Of a DNA stretch of 64,000 nucleotides, positions 8,473 to 18,442 are shown piece after piece (position 1 is the stretch's first letter; each line of letters begins with the position of its first letter). The position numbers and the translations under genes were made by a program. The notes below the pieces were generated by a model. The model was not told the DNA's origin and searched no databases. It was given only the letters and a program-made list of their open reading frames with translations. Source of the DNA: Cyanobium sp. PCC 7001 (GTDB lineage Bacteria; Cyanobacteriota; Cyanobacteriia; PCC-6307; Cyanobiaceae); assembly GCF_000155635.1 (NCBI RefSeq), contig NZ_DS990556.1, positions 1,990,670-2,054,669 on the forward strand. Direction: 5' to 3'.

Positions 8473-10061
8473 TGGTGTTCGACTGGTTCCGGCGAAAGAT
8501 CGCCGCTGCGGAAACCCCCGCAGCCGACAGTGCCGCCCCGACTGCCCCGCCGACTGCGGCTCCGCCCGCGGCGCTTAAGGAGGATGTGGCGGCATCGCCA
8601 TCCGCAGAGACAGCCCCGCAGGCGGCTGCAGAGGATGCCCGCCCGCCTGCCAGTGGTGGCGACCAGGACGCCCTGGCCTGGGCCCGCGAGGCCTACGCCA
8701 GGCTCAAGGCCCAGCAGGAGGCGGCCAAGGCCGCGGCCACTCCAGCTCAGCCCGAAGCGCCCGCCTCAGATTCCCAGCAGCAAGCCGCCCCCCAATCCGA
8801 GGCGGTGCCGGAAGCCGAGGCGGTGCCGGAAGCCGAGGCGGTGCCGGAAGCCGAGGCGGTGCCGGAAGCGCCCCCCCAGCCAGCCACCACGCCCTCCCCC
8901 GGTCCGTCGCTCCTCGAGCAGGCCGCTGCCCAGCGGGCCGAGCGGCAGCAGGCGATCACGGCCGCCGCGACCCCGGCTCCGTCGGCCCCCCCAGCTCCGG
9001 AACTCCCGGCTCAGCCAGCGGCCCCGGCAGACATGGCCGAGCCCCAGCTCGGTGCCTTCGACGACACCTTCACCTGGTCGGCCGAGGTGCTCGCTGCCCA
9101 GGGCAAACGGGTGGACGAGGTGTCGCTGGAGGAGATCGACTGGCTGGGCCGCCTGCGCCAGGGCCTCGAGAAGACCCGCCAGGGCTTCGTCACCCAGCTG
9201 CTGGAGAAGCTCGGCGACGACCCCCTCAGCCCCGAACAGCTCGACGATCTGGAGACCACCCTGCTGCGGGCCGATGTGGGGGTCACCGCCACGGATCAGG
9301 TGCTCGATGCCCTGCGCGAGCGTCTCAACCGCGAGGTGGTGGATCCCGCCGAGGGGATCCGCTTCCTCAAGGAACAGCTGCGGGACATCCTCGAGCAGCC
9401 GATCCAGACCAGTGCCTCGCCGCTGCTGGCTCCTGAGCGCGGCCGCCTCAACGTGTGGCTGCTGGTGGGGGTGAATGGGGTGGGCAAGACCACCACCCTC
9501 GGCAAGCTGGCCAACCTGGCGGTGCGCAGCGGCTACAGCTGTCTGATCGCCGCCGCCGACACCTTCCGGGCCGCGGCGGTGCAGCAGGTGCAGGTGTGGG
9601 GCGAGCGCAGCGGGGTGCCCGTGATCGCCAATCCCAGTGCCAACGCCGATCCCGCCGCCGTGGTCTACGACGCCCTGGGGGCGGCCAAGGCCCAGGGCAC
9701 CGAGCTGGTGCTGGTGGATACGGCCGGTCGGCTGCAGACCAAGCACAACCTCATGGAGGAACTGGCCAAGGTGCGCCGCATCGTCGACAAGCTGGCCCCC
9801 GATGCCGCCGTGGAGTCGCTGCTGGTGCTCGATTCGAGCCAGGGCCAGAACGGCCTGCGTCAGGCCATGGCCTTCGCCTCCGCTGCCGGCCTCACCGGCG
9901 TGGTGATCACCAAGCTGGATGGCAGCGCCCGGGGGGGCGTGGCTCTGGCGGTGGCCTCGGAGGCCAACCTGCCCATTCGCTTCATCGGCGCCGGCGAGGG
10001 GATCCGGGATCTGCGCCCCTTCAACAGCTTCGAGTTCGTGGAGGCCCTGCTCGCCGGCTGA
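8472..10061 (+). CDS. ftsY: Signal recognition particle receptor FtsY
   Basis: SRP-receptor GTPase that docks ribosome-nascent-chain complexes on the membrane. The 529-residue product has a long Ala/Pro/Glu-rich N-terminal region of about 200 residues, then the NG domain: P-loop GVNGVGKTTTLGKLA, DTFRAAA, DTAGR and TKLDGSARGG. The acidic linker contains four EAVPEA units encoded by an exact DNA tandem repeat (see 8799-8870). The start ATG overlaps the nusB stop. The phosphatase gene follows 35 bases downstream. Confidence 0.95.
   Translation: MVFDWFRRKIAAAETPAADSAAPTAPPTAAPPAALKEDVAASPSAETAPQAAAEDARPPASGGDQDALAWAREAYARLKAQQEAAKAAATPAQPEAPASDSQQQAAPQSEAVPEAEAVPEAEAVPEAEAVPEAPPQPATTPSPGPSLLEQAAAQRAERQQAITAAATPAPSAPPAPELPAQPAAPADMAEPQLGAFDDTFTWSAEVLAAQGKRVDEVSLEEIDWLGRLRQGLEKTRQGFVTQLLEKLGDDPLSPEQLDDLETTLLRADVGVTATDQVLDALRERLNREVVDPAEGIRFLKEQLRDILEQPIQTSASPLLAPERGRLNVWLLVGVNGVGKTTTLGKLANLAVRSGYSCLIAAADTFRAAAVQQVQVWGERSGVPVIANPSANADPAAVVYDALGAAKAQGTELVLVDTAGRLQTKHNLMEELAKVRRIVDKLAPDAAVESLLVLDSSQGQNGLRQAMAFASAAGLTGVVITKLDGSARGGVALAVASEANLPIRFIGAGEGIRDLRPFNSFEFVEALLAG
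8799..8870 (+). repeat. Four tandem copies of an 18-bp unit inside ftsY
   Basis: The unit GAGGCGGTGCCGGAAGCC is repeated four times head to tail (8799, 8817, 8835, 8853), exact apart from the final base of the last copy. It is in frame and encodes EAVPEA repeats in the disordered acidic linker of FtsY. The near-perfect identity suggests recent expansion by slippage; copy number probably varies among strains. Confidence 0.95.
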
Positions 10062-10096
10062 TCGCGGCTACCCTGCGGATCCCCTGCGGCTGCGCG

Positions 10097-11509
10097 TTGA
10101 GCCAGACGCCGCCTGCCCGTCCTGCCTCCGCTCCGGCCTCAGCCTCGGCTTCCGCCGCCGCCTCGGTGCGTCAACTGCTCGACAGTCTCAACCGGGAGCA
10201 GCGCAGGAACCAGGAACTGCTGGCCTCCCTGGGCTTTGCCCTGCGCAGCGTCACCAACCTGGGCCGGCTGCTGGAGCTGGTGCCCCTGGTGGCCTCACGC
10301 CTGGTGGAGGCGGAGGGTGCCGTGCTGCTGGTGTTTCGCGAGGACGGCCGCCTGTGGCGGGAGCAGCTCCAGGCCACCCCCTACGACCGCTGCCGCGCAC
10401 TCCTGCGTCAGCTGGCGTCCCAGCCGGAGGATGAGACCGCGGCCATCGGCAGCGATCCCGCGGCGGCGGCCCTGCTGGATCAACGGGTGGCGCGCCTCCT
10501 CGACGGAGCCCAGGTGTTCGCCACCTCGGTGGTGTGCCGCAGCCATCAGCGCGGACGCCTCTACGTGTTCAGCCAGCGGCCGGGGTTCAGCTGGAGCGAG
10601 GCCCACCGCCGCCATGTGCAGCTGGTGGCGGATCTGGTGGGGGTGGCCCTGGAGAACGACACCCTGCTCCAGGACATGCGCCGGCATGAGCGGGTGGACC
10701 GTCAGCTGAGCATCGGCGCGGAGGTGCAGGGCCAGCTGCTGCCGGATCACTGTCCGGTGATCGAGGGGATCGAGCTCGCCGCCCGCTGCCGGCCGGCCTT
10801 CCAGGTGGGGGGCGATTATTACGACTTCATCCCCACCCGCCCGATGCGCCAGGGCCGGCCCCGGGAGAAGGAGCGCTGGGCGCTGGTGATGGGGGATGTG
10901 ATGGGCAAGGGGGTGCCCGCCGGTCTGCTGATGTCCCTGCTGCGCGGCATGCTGCGGGCCGAGGTGCTGAGCGGCCATCCGCCCGATCGCATCCTGCATG
11001 ACCTCAACCAGCTCGCCCAGGAGGATCTGGCCCACTCCCACCGCTTCGTCACGCTCTTCTATTCCGACTACGACCCCCGCACGCGCCTGCTGCGCTACGG
11101 CAATGCCGCCCACAATCCACCGCTGCTGTGGCGCCGGCACGGAGATCGCATCCAGCGGCTCGATGCGCCCGGCCTGCTGATCGGTCTGCAGAGCGAGGCG
11201 GAGTACGGGGTCGATGCCACCGTGCTGGATCCGGGGGATGTGGTGCTGTATTACACCGATGGCCTCACGGAAGCCACGGGTCTGAATGGGGAGCGCTACG
11301 AAGAAGCGCGGCTGGTGGAGAGTTTCCGCAGTGCCTGCAGGGCCGGCCTCGGTGCCCAGCAGATCCTCGAGCGGCTGTTCGAGCGCCTCGATCGCTTCGT
11401 GGGGGCCCAGCGCCACCTCGAGGACGACGCCTCGATCGTGGTGCTGAAGGTGCGCGAGGAGCTGGTGCTGCCCACCCTGCCGCCGCCCGGGAGCCGAGTG
11501 GCAAGCTGA
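10097..11509 (+). CDS. GAF-SpoIIE (RsbU-type) serine/threonine phosphatase
   Basis: A 470-residue PP2C-type phosphatase if started at TTG (LSQTPPARP); GTG at 10166 is an alternative that drops the low-complexity leader. Residues roughly 35-200 form a GAF-like sensory domain ([20 protein letters not shown] ...). The SpoIIE domain shows the metal-binding set [31 protein letters not shown] and DDAS. Such proteins usually act on anti-sigma-factor antagonists in partner-switching; no such antagonist is encoded nearby. It is on the same strand as ftsY, 35 bases downstream, and is followed by argH. Confidence 0.85.
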   Translation: MSQTPPARPASAPASASASAAASVRQLLDSLNREQRRNQELLASLGFALRSVTNLGRLLELVPLVASRLVEAEGAVLLVFREDGRLWREQLQATPYDRCRALLRQLASQPEDETAAIGSDPAAAALLDQRVARLLDGAQVFATSVVCRSHQRGRLYVFSQRPGFSWSEAHRRHVQLVADLVGVALENDTLLQDMRRHERVDRQLSIGAEVQGQLLPDHCPVIEGIELAARCRPAFQVGGDYYDFIPTRPMRQGRPREKERWALVMGDVMGKGVPAGLLMSLLRGMLRAEVLSGHPPDRILHDLNQLAQEDLAHSHRFVTLFYSDYDPRTRLLRYGNAAHNPPLLWRRHGDRIQRLDAPGLLIGLQSEAEYGVDATVLDPGDVVLYYTDGLTEATGLNGERYEEARLVESFRSACRAGLGAQQILERLFERLDRFVGAQRHLEDDASIVVLKVREELVLPTLPPPGSRVAS

Positions 11510-11531
11510 CTGCTTGCCTGCTCCCGCCGCG

Positions 11532-13001
11532 ATGGCCGCCGCACCCTCCCCCTCCCCTGACAACGGCGGCACAGCTGGTGTCAGGGGGGCTGGTGTCGCC
11601 GGGTCGGGTGTCACGGGTGGGGAGGCCGCCGGCTGGAGCAACCGCTTCGAGCAGGGTCTGCATCCGGCGATCGAGCGCTTCAACGCCTCGATCGGGTTCG
11701 ACATCGCCCTGCTGCAGGAAGACCTGGATGGCTCGATCGCCCATGCCCGCATGCTCGGCCGCTGCGGCGTGGTCAGCCCCGGTGAGGCGGAGCAGCTGAT
11801 CGCAGGCCTGGAGCGGGTGCGCGCCGAGGCGGCTGCCGGCAGCTTCAGCCCCGGGGTGGAAGCCGAGGACGTCCACTTCGCGGTGGAACGCCGCCTGATC
11901 GAGCTGCTCGGGCCCCTGGGCAAGAAGCTCCACACCGGCCGCTCCCGCAACGACCAGGTGGGTACCGACCTGCGGCTGTGGCTCCGCCGCCACATCGACG
12001 CCATCGATGCCGCCCTGGTGCGCTACGAGCGGGCCCTGCTGGCCCAGGCCGAGCGCCACGCCGACACCCTGATCCCCGGTTACACCCATCTGCAACGGGC
12101 CCAGCCACTCTGTCTGGCCCACCATCTGCTCGCTTACATCGCCATGGCGGAGCGCGACCGGGAGCGGCTGCAGGACGTGCGCCGCCGGGTGAACATCTGC
12201 CCGCTCGGTGCCGCGGCCCTGGCCGGCACCCCCGTGCCCATCGACCGGCGTCAGACCGCCGAGGAACTCGGCTTCGGCGCGATCTACGGCAACAGCCTCG
12301 ATGCGGTGAGCGACCGTGACTTCACGGTGGAGTTCATGGCGGCAGCCTCCCTCGTGCTGGCGCACCTGAGCCGCCTCAGCGAGGAGGTGATTCTCTGGGC
12401 CAGCGAGGAATTCGGCTTCATCGGCCTCACCGACCGCTGCGCCACCGGCAGCAGCCTGATGCCGCAGAAGAAGAATCCCGACGTGCCCGAGCTGGTGCGC
12501 GGCAAGAGTGGCCGGGTGTTCGGCCATCTGGTGGGCCTGCTCACCATGATCAAGGGTCTGCCCCTGGCCTACAACAAGGACTTCCAGGAAGACAAGGAGG
12601 CTCTCTTCGATGGGGTGGCCACCGTGCTGGGCTGCCTCGAAGCGATGGCGATCCTGTTCGAGGAGGGGTTGGAGTTCCGTCCCCAGCGGCTGGAGTCCGC
12701 CGTGGCGGCCGATTTCTCCAACGCCACCGACGTGGCCGATTACCTGGTGGCTCGGGGGGTGCCCTTCCGGGAGGCCTACCAGCTGGTGGGAGGCCTGGTG
12801 AAGGCCTGCCTGCAGGAGGGAGTGCTGCTGAGGGAGCTGCCGCTGGAGCGCTGGCAGGCCCTGCACCCCGCCTTTGCCGAGGACATCTACGCGGCGATCG
12901 ATCCGCGCCAGGTGGTGGCGGCCCGCCGCAGCGAAGGGGGAACGGCCTTCGATCAGGTGGCGGCGCAGCTCGCGGCGGCGCGCCGCCGGTTGCTGCCCTG
13001 A
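11532..13001 (+). CDS. argH: Argininosuccinate lyase
   Basis: Last step of arginine synthesis: argininosuccinate to arginine plus fumarate. The 489-residue product carries the fumarase-superfamily signature [12 protein letters not shown] with the catalytic serine loop, plus [10 protein letters not shown] and YTHLQRAQP. The ATG at 11532 is preferred over a TTG six codons earlier. The first 30 residues are a Gly/Ala-rich leader; the conserved start is at [10 protein letters not shown]. It lies 22 bases after the phosphatase gene. Confidence 0.95.
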   Translation: MAAAPSPSPDNGGTAGVRGAGVAGSGVTGGEAAGWSNRFEQGLHPAIERFNASIGFDIALLQEDLDGSIAHARMLGRCGVVSPGEAEQLIAGLERVRAEAAAGSFSPGVEAEDVHFAVERRLIELLGPLGKKLHTGRSRNDQVGTDLRLWLRRHIDAIDAALVRYERALLAQAERHADTLIPGYTHLQRAQPLCLAHHLLAYIAMAERDRERLQDVRRRVNICPLGAAALAGTPVPIDRRQTAEELGFGAIYGNSLDAVSDRDFTVEFMAAASLVLAHLSRLSEEVILWASEEFGFIGLTDRCATGSSLMPQKKNPDVPELVRGKSGRVFGHLVGLLTMIKGLPLAYNKDFQEDKEALFDGVATVLGCLEAMAILFEEGLEFRPQRLESAVAADFSNATDVADYLVARGVPFREAYQLVGGLVKACLQEGVLLRELPLERWQALHPAFAEDIYAAIDPRQVVAARRSEGGTAFDQVAAQLAAARRRLLP

Positions 13002-13084
13002 ACGGGGCCTGCTGCCCAGCGGGCGCCGGCGTCAGCCGGGCCTAGGCTTGGGCCGTTCGAGGCCCGAGTGCCTACCCCTGGTTC

Positions 13085-13594
13085 GTGAGCATCTTTGTCG
13101 GCAATCTGCCCTTCCGCGCGGAGCAGGAGGATGTGGCGGAGCTGTTTGCACCGTTTGGTGAGGTGGTGAGCTGTGCGCTGCCCCTGGAGCGCGACACCGG
13201 CCGCAAGCGGGGCTTCGCCTTTGTGGAGATGGCCGATCCCGAGGCCGAAAGCCGTGCCATCGAGGCCCTGCAGGGCAGCGAACTGATGGGACGCCCCCTG
13301 CGGATCAACAAGGCCGAGCCCCGGGGCGCCGCGCCGCGCCGCGGCGGCTACGGCGGTGGAGGTGGTTCCGGTGGTGGCTACGGCGGCGGCTATGCGCCGG
13401 GCGGAGCCGGCGGCGGCGGTGGATACAGCCGTCCGGGGGGTGGTGCGGCCGGCCAGGATCGAGGCTCCGGGGCACGGGGCTGGGAAGACCGCAGCTATGG
13501 CGGCAACGCCGACGGCTTTGAGGCCGGCCGCACCCGGCGGCGGCGCAGCAGCGGTTACGGCGCCGGCGAGGGCAGCGGCGACGTCCACTCCTGA
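13085..13594 (+). CDS. Glycine-rich RNA-recognition-motif protein (Rbp type)
   Basis: A 169-residue protein with a GTG start. A single RRM covers residues 1-80, with RNP2 IFVGNL and RNP1 KRGFAFVEM clearly visible. The remainder is a Gly/Tyr/Arg-rich tail (GGYGGGGGSGGGYGGG and similar), typical of cyanobacterial cold- or stress-responsive Rbp proteins that bind mRNA. It stands alone between argH and the convergent dusA, with an upstream gap of 83 bases. Confidence 0.9.
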   Translation: MSIFVGNLPFRAEQEDVAELFAPFGEVVSCALPLERDTGRKRGFAFVEMADPEAESRAIEALQGSELMGRPLRINKAEPRGAAPRRGGYGGGGGSGGGYGGGYAPGGAGGGGGYSRPGGGAAGQDRGSGARGWEDRSYGGNADGFEAGRTRRRRSSGYGAGEGSGDVHS

Positions 13595-13613
13595 TCGGCG
13601 CCGCAGGCCCCGG

Positions 13614-14651
13614 TCAGTGGCCGGCGTCCTCCAGCTGCCGGGCCGCCAGCTCCAGCACCTCGGGCCCTGCGCCCGGCCGGCTGGCGGCCTCGGTGAGCGC
13701 TTGACGCCAGCGGCGAGCCCCGGGCACGCCTTCCACCACATGCACGAGGTGGCGGGCGATGGGCCAGAGGCGACCGCCGCGGCCGCACCAGCGCTCGGCG
13801 TGGGGCACCAGGCCCCGCACCACGTCGGAGGCTTGGGGTTCCCCGCGGCTGGGGTCGCCATGGAGGCTGCGATCCACCCCCGCCCAGCGCAGGGGGTGGG
13901 CGTAGGCGGCCCGGCCCACCATGGCGCCATCCACGTGATCGAGCTGCTGGCGGCAGGCTTCCGGCGTCTCCAGCCCGCCGTTGAGCTCCACGATCAGCTG
14001 GGGTCTGTCCCGCTTGAGGCGGTGAACCCAGTCGTAGCGCAGGGGCGGGATCGTGCGGTTCTGCTTGGGATCGAGGCCCTCGAGCCAGGCCTTGCGGGCG
14101 TGCACGCTGAAGCGGCAGGCACCGGCGGCCGCCACCGTGTCCACGAAGCCCAGCAGCTCGGGGTAGGAGTCGTGGTGGTCGATCCCGATCCGATGCTTCA
14201 CCGTCACCGGCAGCGAGCAGGCCGCGGCCATGGCGGCCACGCAGGCGGCCACCTGCTCGGGGTGGGCCATCAGGCAGGCTCCGAAGCGCCCCTTGCGCAC
14301 CCTGTCGCTGGGGCAGCCCACGTTGAGGTTGACCTCGTCATAGCCCCAGGCCTCCGCCAGGCGGCAGGCCTCCGCCAGCAGGGCGGGATCGTCACCGCCC
14401 AGTTGCAGGGCGATGGGCTTCTCGATCCGATCGAAGCCCAGCAGCCGCTCCAGCCGGCCGCCCGGGGCCTCGGCCCCCGGCGCCTGCCGGGCGTGGTGCA
14501 GGGCCAAAGCCACCACCATCTCCGTGTAGAGGAGGCTGTGCCGGGTGATCTGCCGCATCAGCACCCGGAAGTGCCGATCGGTGCAGTCCATCATCGGCGC
14601 CACGCTGAAGCGGTAGCTGCACCTCTCGACCTGCCGCATCGCTCCATCCAT
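13614..14651 (-). CDS. dusA: tRNA-dihydrouridine synthase, DusA type
   Basis: FMN-dependent reduction of uridine in the tRNA D-loop. The 345-residue product has the family opening FSVAPMMDCTDRHFR, the active-site cysteine in NLNVGCPSDRV, and VTVKHRIGID. The length is close to the DusA norm of about 330. ATG at 14651 or 14639 (MRQVERC) could be the start; an upstream in-frame extension is not DusA-like. It converges on the RRM gene with a 19-base gap. Confidence 0.92.
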   Translation of the reverse strand: MDGAMRQVERCSYRFSVAPMMDCTDRHFRVLMRQITRHSLLYTEMVVALALHHARQAPGAEAPGGRLERLLGFDRIEKPIALQLGGDDPALLAEACRLAEAWGYDEVNLNVGCPSDRVRKGRFGACLMAHPEQVAACVAAMAAACSLPVTVKHRIGIDHHDSYPELLGFVDTVAAAGACRFSVHARKAWLEGLDPKQNRTIPPLRYDWVHRLKRDRPQLIVELNGGLETPEACRQQLDHVDGAMVGRAAYAHPLRWAGVDRSLHGDPSRGEPQASDVVRGLVPHAERWCGRGGRLWPIARHLVHVVEGVPGARRWRQALTEAASRPGAGPEVLELAARQLEDAGH

Positions 14652-14736
14652 GGCGTCCAGCTTCGCAACGGCCGGGTCCAGTCCGCCGCAACGCCAGACT
14701 TTCCAGCAGCCGCATCGATGAGCATGGCCGCGCCGG

Positions 14737-16014
14737 GTGAACCGCTTGCTTCCTGATCGGGTGGCCGTGGCGGTGGTGGGCGGTGGTCCGGCGGGCTTCA
14801 TGGCCGCCATCACCGCCGCCGAGGCCGGAGTGCGGGACATCCACGTGCTCGAGGCCACCCAGGAGCCGCTGCAGAAGGTGCGGATCAGCGGTGGCGGCCG
14901 CTGCAACGTGACCCATGCCTGCTGGGATCCGCGCGAGCTGGTGGGCCACTACCCCCGCGGACAGCGGGCCCTGCGGGGTCCCTTCTCCCGCTTCGCCTGT
15001 GGCGACGCGGTGGCCTGGTTCGACGCCCATGGCCTCGAGCTGGTGGAGGAGGCCGATGGGCGCCTCTTCCCCCGCTCCAACCGCTCCAGCTCCGTGGTGG
15101 CCACCCTGCGCTCGGCCGCGGCGGCGGCCGGGGTGACGGTGCACCGCGGCATGGGCGTGCAGGCCGTGCAGGCGGAGGGCGGCGACTTCCTGCTGCAGGT
15201 GCGCTGCAGCGGAGCCCAGGGGAACACCCGGCGCCTTGTGGCCGGGCAGGTGGTTCTGGCCACCGGCGGACATCCCAGTGGCCGACGTCTCGCCAGCAGC
15301 CTGGGCCACACCACGGTGCCGCCCGTGCCGTCCCTGTTCACCCTGGCCCTGGCGGATGACCCCCTGGTGGCCCTGGCCGGCGTGACGATGGATCCGGTGC
15401 AGCTCACCCTGGAGCTTCCCGATGGCCACCGCGAGCGCCAACGTGGCCCGCTGCTGATCACCCACTGGGGGGTGAGCGGTCCGGTCACCCTGCGGCTCAC
15501 GGCCTTCGCGGCGCGCTCGCTGCATGCGGCCCGCTACCAGGCCGAGCTGATCGTGGATTGGACCGATGGTGGCTCCGAGTCAGAGCTGGCCGCGCGGTTT
15601 CAGGAGGCCCGCCGGGTTCAGGCCCGCCGCCAGCTGGCGAACGCGCGCCCCTGGCCGGCCCTGGGCCGTCGCCTCTGGCTGCATCTGCTCCAGGCCGGGG
15701 GAGTGGACCCGGCTCTGCGCTGGGCCGACCTCTCCAAGCACCATCAGCAAGCGTTGGTGGAGGCACTGCGGCGCTCCCGCTACCGGGTGCGGGGGCGTGG
15801 ACCGTTCGGGGAGGAGTTCGTCACGGCCGGGGGGGTTGCCCTGGGGGAGGTGAACATGGCGTCGATGGAGAGCCGCCGGCAGCCAGGTCTCTACCTCGTG
15901 GGAGAACTGCTGGATGTGGACGGTGTGACAGGAGGATTCAACTTCCAGCACTGCTGGAGCTCTGGTTGGCTGGCCGGGGAGGCCATCGCCAGAGCAAAGG
16001 GTGCAGCAGGTTAG
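14737..16014 (+). CDS. HI0933-family (YhiN-like) flavoprotein
   Basis: A 425-residue NAD(P)/FAD-dependent oxidoreductase. GTG start; dinucleotide-binding loop VVGGGPAGFMAAITAAEAG near the N-terminus, the family signature RISGGGRCNVTH, ATGGHPSG, and the C-terminal FAD-contact segment GGFNFQHCWSSGWLAG. The physiological substrate of the family is not known. It is divergent from dusA (85-base gap) and convergent with pilC. Confidence 0.88.
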   Translation: MNRLLPDRVAVAVVGGGPAGFMAAITAAEAGVRDIHVLEATQEPLQKVRISGGGRCNVTHACWDPRELVGHYPRGQRALRGPFSRFACGDAVAWFDAHGLELVEEADGRLFPRSNRSSSVVATLRSAAAAAGVTVHRGMGVQAVQAEGGDFLLQVRCSGAQGNTRRLVAGQVVLATGGHPSGRRLASSLGHTTVPPVPSLFTLALADDPLVALAGVTMDPVQLTLELPDGHRERQRGPLLITHWGVSGPVTLRLTAFAARSLHAARYQAELIVDWTDGGSESELAARFQEARRVQARRQLANARPWPALGRRLWLHLLQAGGVDPALRWADLSKHHQQALVEALRRSRYRVRGRGPFGEEFVTAGGVALGEVNMASMESRRQPGLYLVGELLDVDGVTGGFNFQHCWSSGWLAGEAIARAKGAAG

Positions 16015-16040
16015 TGCAGATCGCTTCCTTCAGGTGCTGC

Positions 16041-17297
16041 TTACTTGATCTGGTCGAAGATCGAGAACATCGGCAGGTACATGGCGATGAGGATCGCACC
16101 CACGATGCCGCCCACCAGAACGATCATCATGGGCTCCAATAGTGACGTGAGGGCTTTCACAGCCGTTTCTACTTCGTCTTCATAGAAGTCCGCCACCTTG
16201 GAGAGCATGGCATCCATTTCACCGGTTTCCTCGCCGATGGAGAGCATGCTGATGGCCATTTCGGGTAATACATTTTTGCGTCCAATAGCAATACTCAAAG
16301 GGATGCCCTGGATGAGATCATCCCGGCTGCTTTGGATGGCATCAGAGATGATGGAATTGGATGTGATGTCCCTCACCACATCCAGAGCCTGGAGAATCGG
16401 TACACCAGCTCTGGTGAGGGAACTGAAGGTGCGACTGAACTGGGCCGTAGCTGTTTTCTGGATCAGCTCACCGAACAGTGGCAGCTTCAGCGCCAGGGCG
16501 TCGACGCGGCGCCTGCCGATGGGGGTCTGGTAAAACTTGATGGCCACGATGGCCAGGATCACCAGCGCCGCCAGGAGAATCAACGCAAAGGGGGATCGCA
16601 GCAGTTTGCTCAGATCCACCATAAACTGGGTGAACCAGGGCAGCTCAGCCCCAAGATCCTCGAAGATCTTGGCGAATGTGGGGATGATGAAGATTGTCAT
16701 GCCCAGAAATACCAGGATGGCGATCGTGAACACCGCCAAGGGGTAGGCCATGGCCCCCTTAATCTGGTTCTGCAGCTTGGCGTTCGCTTCTAGCAGTTTT
16801 GCCAGCCGCCGCAGCGATTCGTCGAGAACGCCACCCGCCTCGCCGGCCTCCACCATGGCGATGGTGAGCCTGTCGAACACCTTGGGCCAGCGCCGCATCG
16901 AATCCCCGAAGCTCACCCCTTGGTTCAACTCCAGGCTCACCGATTCGAGCGCCCGTTTGAACAGCGGCATCTTCTGTTGGCTTGCCATCAGATCGATGCT
17001 GCGCACGATCGGCACGCCCGCATTCACCAGGGCCGCGAGCTTGCTGGCGAACACCGCCTTGGCCTTCACCCCGGGGCGTGCCTCGAATCGGCTGAGGATG
17101 CTGGAAGTTCTGAGCTTCTGAGCCAGTTCGCTCTGGGCTTTGCGACTGCTGGCTGAGCCGATGCTCGAGACCTTGATGTCGGTGACCCGGATCCCCCGCA
17201 ACCGCAGGGTGCGCTTGGCCTGAATCAGATCAGGGGCATCGACGTTGACCGAGGCTTCCTTGCCGTTGTTGAGGTAGTTGGCGGTGAAGGTGGGCAT
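16041..17297 (-). CDS. pilC: Type IV pilus inner-membrane platform protein PilC
   Basis: GspF/PilC platform protein that couples the PilB and PilT motors to pilus assembly. The 418-residue product has two GspF repeats, each ending in hydrophobic spans (TIAILVFLGMTIFIIPTFA; MMIVLVGGIVGAILIAMYLP), and the conserved VEAGEAGGVLDESLRRLA. The ATG start lies 17 bases after the pilT stop. The coding DNA is visibly AT-richer than its neighbours, especially 16,250-16,400 (about 43% G+C in 16,261-16,320, counted by hand). Confidence 0.93.
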   Translation of the reverse strand: MPTFTANYLNNGKEASVNVDAPDLIQAKRTLRLRGIRVTDIKVSSIGSASSRKAQSELAQKLRTSSILSRFEARPGVKAKAVFASKLAALVNAGVPIVRSIDLMASQQKMPLFKRALESVSLELNQGVSFGDSMRRWPKVFDRLTIAMVEAGEAGGVLDESLRRLAKLLEANAKLQNQIKGAMAYPLAVFTIAILVFLGMTIFIIPTFAKIFEDLGAELPWFTQFMVDLSKLLRSPFALILLAALVILAIVAIKFYQTPIGRRRVDALALKLPLFGELIQKTATAQFSRTFSSLTRAGVPILQALDVVRDITSNSIISDAIQSSRDDLIQGIPLSIAIGRKNVLPEMAISMLSIGEETGEMDAMLSKVADFYEDEVETAVKALTSLLEPMMIVLVGGIVGAILIAMYLPMFSIFDQIK

Positions 17298-17314
17298 GGC
17301 GGTGGCGGGAGGCT

Positions 17315-18394
17315 TCAGTTGAGCTGGCTCAGCAGGCGCTTGAGTTCCTCGGGTTTGCCCGTCTTGGCAACGGCCTCATCCATCAGGATCTGGTTGCTCA
17401 TCACCAGATCGGCGAGGGACTTCTCCAGGGTCTGCATGGCCATCTGCCCGCCCATCTGCATTTGGGAATAGAGCTGGGCCGTTTTGCCTTCGCGGATCAG
17501 GTTGGCGATGGCGGGGGTGTTGATCATGATCTCCTGGGCCATCACTCGGCCGTACTCGCCCGGCACGGGGTTGTGACGCTTGCACAGGGTCTGGGCGAAC
17601 ACCGCCACCAGGCTGGTGCTCAGCTGCACCCGGATCTGGGTCTGCTGGCCTGCGGGGAACACATCCACCATGCGGTCCACTGTCTGGGCAGCCGAGCTCG
17701 TGTGCAGGGTGGCGAACACGAGGTGGCCGGTTTCCGCCGCCGTGATCGCCAACTGGATGGTTTCCAGATCCCGCAGTTCCCCCACCAGAATCACATCCGG
17801 ATCCTCCCGAAGGGCGGCGCGCAGGGCATTGGCGAAGCTGCGGGTGTCGTCGTTGAGCTGACGTTGATGGATCACGCTCTTGTCGGAGCGGTAGGTGAAT
17901 TCAATTGGATCTTCGATCGTGAGGATGTGTTCGGAGCGGGTGTGATTGATGTGATCCAGAACCGCCGCCAGAGTGGTGGTTTTCCCCGATCCCGTAGGAC
18001 CGGTGACCAGCACCAGACCTTTGGGGGAACGGCTGATTTCCTCCACGATGGGGGGGAGGTGCAGGGCTTCCAGGGTGGGAATGGAATTGCCAAGCGCCCG
18101 CAGGCAGGCGGCATAGGTGCCGCGCTGGCGGTAGACATTGACCCTGAATCGCGCCACGCCCTTCAGGCCATAGGAGCAGTCCAGCTCCCAGTTCTGTTCG
18201 AGCTGCTTGCGCTGGGCGTTGTTCAGCAAGGAGAAGATCAGCTTGTTGCAGGCCTCCTCCTCCAGCCGGTCGTCGAGGATCGGGCGCAGCTGACCGTTGA
18301 AGCGTCCATAGGGGGGCAGTCCGGCGCTGAGATGGAGATCACTTCCTCCATCGGCCACCAGCTGGCTCATCAGATCTTCGATAATCACGGCCAT
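17315..18394 (-). CDS. pilT: Type IV pilus retraction ATPase PilT
   Basis: Hexameric ATPase that drives pilus retraction, twitching and DNA uptake. The 359-residue product has Walker A GPTGSGKTTT, the Asp box EDPIEF, the Walker B region DVILVGELRDLET, the His box TLHTSSA, and AIANLIREGK, close to the PilT-specific AIRNLIRE motif. ATG start. It lies between pilB (48 bases upstream) and pilC on the same strand. Confidence 0.94.
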   Translation of the reverse strand: MAVIIEDLMSQLVADGGSDLHLSAGLPPYGRFNGQLRPILDDRLEEEACNKLIFSLLNNAQRKQLEQNWELDCSYGLKGVARFRVNVYRQRGTYAACLRALGNSIPTLEALHLPPIVEEISRSPKGLVLVTGPTGSGKTTTLAAVLDHINHTRSEHILTIEDPIEFTYRSDKSVIHQRQLNDDTRSFANALRAALREDPDVILVGELRDLETIQLAITAAETGHLVFATLHTSSAAQTVDRMVDVFPAGQQTQIRVQLSTSLVAVFAQTLCKRHNPVPGEYGRVMAQEIMINTPAIANLIREGKTAQLYSQMQMGGQMAMQTLEKSLADLVMSNQILMDEAVAKTGKPEELKRLLSQLN

Positions 18395-18442
18395 GGTGTC
18401 TCGAGAGCGCGAGCTGGTTCAGCGGTACCGGGATTGTCCGTC

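Noticed and set aside
10295-12004. Long reverse-strand frame across the phosphatase and argH genes
   Set aside because: No recognisable motif; overlaps two well-supported forward genes.
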